Shown: positions 6,465 through 8,980 of the stretch, piece after piece
Layout of the letters: each line of letters opens with the position of its first letter
How positions within the stretch are numbered: the first letter of the stretch is position 1
Source: Flavobacteriaceae bacterium
Lineage (GTDB): Bacteria > Bacteroidota > Bacteroidia > Flavobacteriales > Flavobacteriaceae
Assembly: GCA_002401385.1 (NCBI GenBank)
Contig: NVSY01000027.1
Coordinates: 1,071 to 10,050 of the forward strand
Reading direction: 5' to 3'
DNA: 8,980 nt
The notes under the pieces: generated by a model
Told to the model about the DNA's origin: nothing
Database searches by the model: none
What the model saw: the letters and a program-made list of their open reading frames with translations, nothing else
Program-made: the position numbers and the translations under genes

Positions 6465-8729
6465 TTAAAATCTATATTTAAGAAATGTGGTAAAGTTTCT
6501 TCCTGCTTCATATATTTTCCCGCTACTAATGTTTGAATTCGAATACGAATAGTTCAAGTGCTCATAATATGTTTTATCAAAAACATTCAGCACAGCAACT
6601 CCTACAGTGATATTTTTAAAAGGCTGGAGCCCTGCTCTAACATCTAAAGTTCCAAAACCTGGGCTAGTTTTTTCATCAAATGTTACTGCAATGCGATCCT
6701 GACCTGCAACCAATCTGGCTGTAGCACTACACCAAAAGTTTCCTGAATCATATTTAGTCAATAGGTGCGCAGTAAAGGGAGGAATTTGCGCTAAAGGTTC
6801 ATTTGCATCTAAATTGGTCGCATGCGTATAAGAGACATCTCCTGTAAACATCCAATTACCAATAGGTTTGTACCTAATATTAAACTCAATTCCTGTTTGC
6901 ATAGCCTCTTCCAAATTCACAAACTGACGTGCTACAACTGGCGGATTGGTAGGCATGAATTTTCTAGGAATCGCAGCGTTAATCTCAGCTGAAATATAAT
7001 CTTGTAAATACGAATAGAAAACACTCGCTCCTAATTGTACCTTCGAAAATTGTTTGAATACAGAAAACTCAATTTGATTGTTTATTTCTGGTTTTAAGTT
7101 TGGATTTCCTACGTATTCATAAGGATCAAAACCAACATTAAAATGATTTATATAACGTTCAATCATAGAAGCTGTACGTACACCTCTTCCGAGAGATAAT
7201 TGCCACTGAAACGTATTTTTTCTATATTTAATAGATACATTCCCACTCAAATTTGTTTCTTTATCATCTTTAATTTCTCCTCCATAAAGTGCCTTAAAAT
7301 CGTCCGCTTGGTCTTGAATACTCGCAGCGATAAAGTCAATTCGCGCTCCTACTTGCACACTATAAAGTGCCGATAACTTAATTTTTGATTCTGCAAAAAC
7401 ACCATAATTTTCCAACGTAGCATCTTGCCATATTTTATCTACTTTAGTCATAGGCATCGCTAACACATTGCCATTCATCATTTTTATAATTCGTGTTCGG
7501 TTTCCTTCTCGTTTAATTGTATTCACATCCAGTCCTGTATACAATTTAACAGAATTACTTAAGGTTAAATCAGTTTCTAACTTACCTCCATATGTCCATG
7601 ATTCCACAGGGGATTTAGCAGCTAGCATACCAAAGTTTTTTCTTCCTTCATTGGTCATTAAATGATCTACATACGAGTAAAACCCTTTGATTACAAGACC
7701 TGAAAGTGTACTTGATACATCTGTAATTTTATAGTTTAAATTTGCCAATAAACTATCGTCATATGGCGAATCCATCATAAGTCCAGCGTGTTTGATATCG
7801 CGTCCTAAAGATTCACGCCATGCAAATTCTAAACGTTGGTTACTGGTAGGGTTATACCCCAATTTCACAGAATAATCTGTAGTTTTAAAGGAAGCCGGCA
7901 CCTTGATACCATCTCCATCTTCATAATCTCCAAAATTCCTATAAGAACCATTTAATTGAACATCAAAACTTTTCTCTGCATAGGTCAATTTCATACGTGA
8001 AACATAACTATCCCCATTAGATTCGTAACCTCCTTGAACATCTCCATGTAACCCATAGTCATCTTCAGATATATTTTTAGAAACCAGATTTATAATCCCA
8101 CCAAAATTAGCTCCATATCTCACTGTGAACGGCCCTTTTATAATTTCAATTTTTTCAATTTCTTCTGGTATTACATGTGTGGTAATAGGATCCATACGAT
8201 TGGGACAGGCATTCATAATTTTAGAACCACCATCATATTGAATGTTTAATTGCTCGTAGCGAAACGATCTAAATACAGGTTCTGAAGCATAAGCGCCTCT
8301 TTTTGAAATCGCAAATCCTTTGATTCCCTTAAATAAATCACCAACACTACGTGGCTGGCTCACCTTTTTATCATAGTCGTTTATGATAACGGCTTGAGAC
8401 ACGTTATCTTTAAGATTTCCTGAAACAATAATTTCATTCAGTGAAATTTGTTCCGCATCCAACTCTATGACCATCCTATTTATCAATATTACAGTAATCG
8501 GATGATAGCCCAAAAACTGAATCTTGGCTCTTTGTTCTCCCAAATTTTCAATTTGGAAAACACCTCTCGCATCCGAAAATGCATAATTCTCAGAATTCAT
8601 TAATTGTACAGAGGCATTTTCTAGAGGTATTCTTGTTTTTTTATCAAGGATTGTTCCTTGAATCACCCCCTGTCCAAAAGTGACCATTGTCACTAAATAA
8701 AAAAAGGTAATTATTATACTATTTTTCAT
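6465..8729 (-). CDS. TonB-dependent outer-membrane receptor, OprC/NosA-like, predicted copper receptor
   Basis: This is a complete 754-aa outer-membrane transporter. The start chosen is the ATG at 8727-8729 (MKNSIIITFFYLVTMVTFGQ, a signal peptide of 20 residues); an upstream ATG at 8807 would bury this peptide 26 residues inside. Domains in order: signal peptide 1-20; CarboxypepD_reg-like domain ~22-95; plug ~100-220 (DLFKGIKGF..., IEKIEIIKGPFTVRYG, GGIINLVSKN); 22-strand barrel to the C-terminal aromatic F754 (TTFLKYRF). The plug carries NACPNRMDP (C175, M179), like the conserved C-x3-M-D-P-P-T segment I recall from NosA/OprC copper receptors. The barrel has VDHLMTN (H356, M358), an HxM motif. 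In OprC the copper ligands are, from memory, C143, M147, H323 and M325, a spacing of 180 versus 181 here. Copper as substrate is therefore well supported but untested; transport would need TonB-ExbBD, not seen here. The gene is monocistronic by its terminator. Its leader contains a CsoR-like palindrome. Confidence 0.9.
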   Translation of the reverse strand: MKNSIIITFFYLVTMVTFGQGVIQGTILDKKTRIPLENASVQLMNSENYAFSDARGVFQIENLGEQRAKIQFLGYHPITVILINRMVIELDAEQISLNEIIVSGNLKDNVSQAVIINDYDKKVSQPRSVGDLFKGIKGFAISKRGAYASEPVFRSFRYEQLNIQYDGGSKIMNACPNRMDPITTHVIPEEIEKIEIIKGPFTVRYGANFGGIINLVSKNISEDDYGLHGDVQGGYESNGDSYVSRMKLTYAEKSFDVQLNGSYRNFGDYEDGDGIKVPASFKTTDYSVKLGYNPTSNQRLEFAWRESLGRDIKHAGLMMDSPYDDSLLANLNYKITDVSSTLSGLVIKGFYSYVDHLMTNEGRKNFGMLAAKSPVESWTYGGKLETDLTLSNSVKLYTGLDVNTIKREGNRTRIIKMMNGNVLAMPMTKVDKIWQDATLENYGVFAESKIKLSALYSVQVGARIDFIAASIQDQADDFKALYGGEIKDDKETNLSGNVSIKYRKNTFQWQLSLGRGVRTASMIERYINHFNVGFDPYEYVGNPNLKPEINNQIEFSVFKQFSKVQLGASVFYSYLQDYISAEINAAIPRKFMPTNPPVVARQFVNLEEAMQTGIEFNIRYKPIGNWMFTGDVSYTHATNLDANEPLAQIPPFTAHLLTKYDSGNFWCSATARLVAGQDRIAVTFDEKTSPGFGTLDVRAGLQPFKNITVGVAVLNVFDKTYYEHLNYSYSNSNISSGKIYEAGRNFTTFLKYRF

Positions 8730-8770
8730 GTGTTTAAAATTTTGTAACGGAATAAAATATTTCAAAATTC

Positions 8771-8805
8771 GAGAACCCATGTAAGCACTCGTTACACTCG
8801 TTCTC
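8771..8805. repeat. Short inverted repeat and 9-bp tandem repeat in the receptor leader
   Basis: GAGAAC (8771-8776) and GTTCTC (8800-8805) form a 6-bp inverted repeat. Between and overlapping them CACTCGTTA (8786-8794) is followed directly by CACTCGTTC (8795-8803), an 8-of-9 tandem repeat. The block lies in the predicted 5' untranslated region of the receptor mRNA, between its ATG and the large palindrome at 8807-8862. It may be a protein-binding site or part of an RNA fold; no known family was recognised. Confidence 0.35.
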
Positions 8806-8806
8806 A

Positions 8807-8862
8807 CATGAGTTTATTTTAATCATACCCTTGGGGGTATATTTTGATTAAAAAAACTCATG
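8807..8862. promoter_or_regulatory. 56-bp nested palindrome enclosing a CsoR-like ATACCC-GGGTAT operator
   Basis: The core is ATACCC (8825-8830), spacer TTGG, GGGTAT (8835-8840): perfect 6-bp arms of the TACCC(C)...(G)GGGTA type bound by CsoR-family copper sensors. Around it the 19-nt arm at 8807-8825 (CATGAGTTTATTTTAATCA) matches the reverse complement of the 18-nt arm at 8845-8862 with a single one-base indel. The whole is thus an extended imperfect palindrome with a 4-nt asymmetric bulge (8841-8844). It lies 78-133 bp before the receptor ATG, and immediately downstream of a candidate promoter, so RNA from that promoter would begin with this hairpin. The likely role is an operator for a metal sensor, or a leader hairpin. 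No sensor gene is in the window, and CsoR family membership of the binding protein is inferred only from site sequence. Confidence 0.5.
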
Positions 8863-8869
8863 TTCGTTT

Positions 8870-8899
8870 CATAAGTACATTGCTATATACTGTATCAAA
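8870..8899 (-). promoter_or_regulatory. Candidate Bacteroidetes-type promoter of the receptor gene
   Basis: On the minus strand TTTG (complement of 8896-8899) is followed after 18 nt by TACTTATG (complement of 8870-8877), matching -33 TTTG and -7 TAnnTTTG with one mismatch and near-normal spacing. The transcription start would fall near 8862-8865, at the outer edge of the 56-bp palindrome. A second candidate a little upstream is TTTG at 8921-8924 with TTAATTTG (complement of 8896-8903) after 17 nt, also one mismatch. I cannot decide between them from sequence. Confidence 0.35.
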
Positions 8900-8903
8900 T
8901 TAA

Positions 8904-8944
8904 AACACAGTGTTCTCTTTCAAACACAACTTATTGTGTGAAAG
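8904..8944. promoter_or_regulatory. Pair of palindromes upstream of the receptor promoter
   Basis: AACACAGTGTT (8904-8914) is a perfect palindrome with a one-base centre. Directly beside it, CTTTCA-AA-CACAA (8917-8929) pairs with TTGTGTGAAAG (8934-8944), giving 11 bp of stem with a 2-nt bulge and a 4-nt loop. Neither stem is followed by a T-run on either strand, so they are not intrinsic terminators. Their position at or just upstream of the candidate promoters fits operator sites, but no regulator can be named. The rest of 8945-8980 is AT-rich with nothing recognisable. Confidence 0.35.
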
Positions 8945-8980
8945 CTCATTATTAATTAATAAATAGATAATTGAATGGTA

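Noticed and set aside
8786..8803. CRISPR-like or tandem array from the CACTCGTTM repeats
   Set aside because: There are only two 9-bp units in direct contact, with no spacers.
8730..8807. N-terminal extension of the TonB-dependent receptor from the ATG at 8807
   Set aside because: It would place the clear signal peptide 26 residues inside the protein and consists of leader repeats.

Overview
The window looks like a chromosomal segment of a low-GC member of the Bacteroidetes, most likely Flavobacteriaceae. The evidence is AT-rich intergenic DNA, lack of Shine-Dalgarno sequences, outer-membrane proteins starting with a signal peptide ending ...AQ or ...GQ followed by a CarboxypepD_reg-like beta-sandwich, a short (351 aa) MenE, and a menC-CPBP-menE gene order I associate with flavobacteria. 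All assignments come from reading motifs; no database search was possible.

Layout, left to right. (1) 1-788, minus strand: the N-terminal 262 codons of a secreted or surface protein with a carboxypeptidase-regulatory-like domain, cut by the window edge, probably the front of a von Willebrand factor A protein. (2) About 888-1098: a ~200-bp palindromic repeat element with 13-bp inverted ends, containing a degenerate GTCATTGCGA/GCAATCTC-type intergenic repeat. Its right end sits on the menE stop codon. (3) 1093-4140, minus: a tight operon menC - CPBP membrane protease - menE, two steps of menaquinone synthesis (o-succinylbenzoate synthase and o-succinylbenzoate-CoA ligase) with a CPBP/Abi membrane protein between them. 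(4) 4216-5118, plus: a membrane di-iron fatty acid hydroxylase/sterol desaturase family protein, divergent from menC. (5) 5162-6303, minus: a UPF0173-type metallo-hydrolase followed by a small DUF2007/zinc-ribbon membrane protein. (6) 6395-6427: a clear intrinsic terminator. (7) 6465-8729, minus: a complete TonB-dependent receptor. (8) 8730-8980: a leader and promoter region unusually rich in palindromes.

The most informative part is region 7-8. The receptor has a CxxxM motif in its plug (C175/M179) and an HxM motif in the barrel (H356/M358). This is the copper-site signature described for Pseudomonas OprC, with almost the same spacing, so I call it a NosA/OprC-like copper receptor. Upstream lies an ATACCC-TTGG-GGGTAT palindrome resembling operators of CsoR-type copper sensors. 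It is nested inside a 56-bp imperfect palindrome placed at, or just downstream of, the predicted transcription start. Together these suggest a copper-responsive outer-membrane copper uptake unit with an unusual operator or leader structure.
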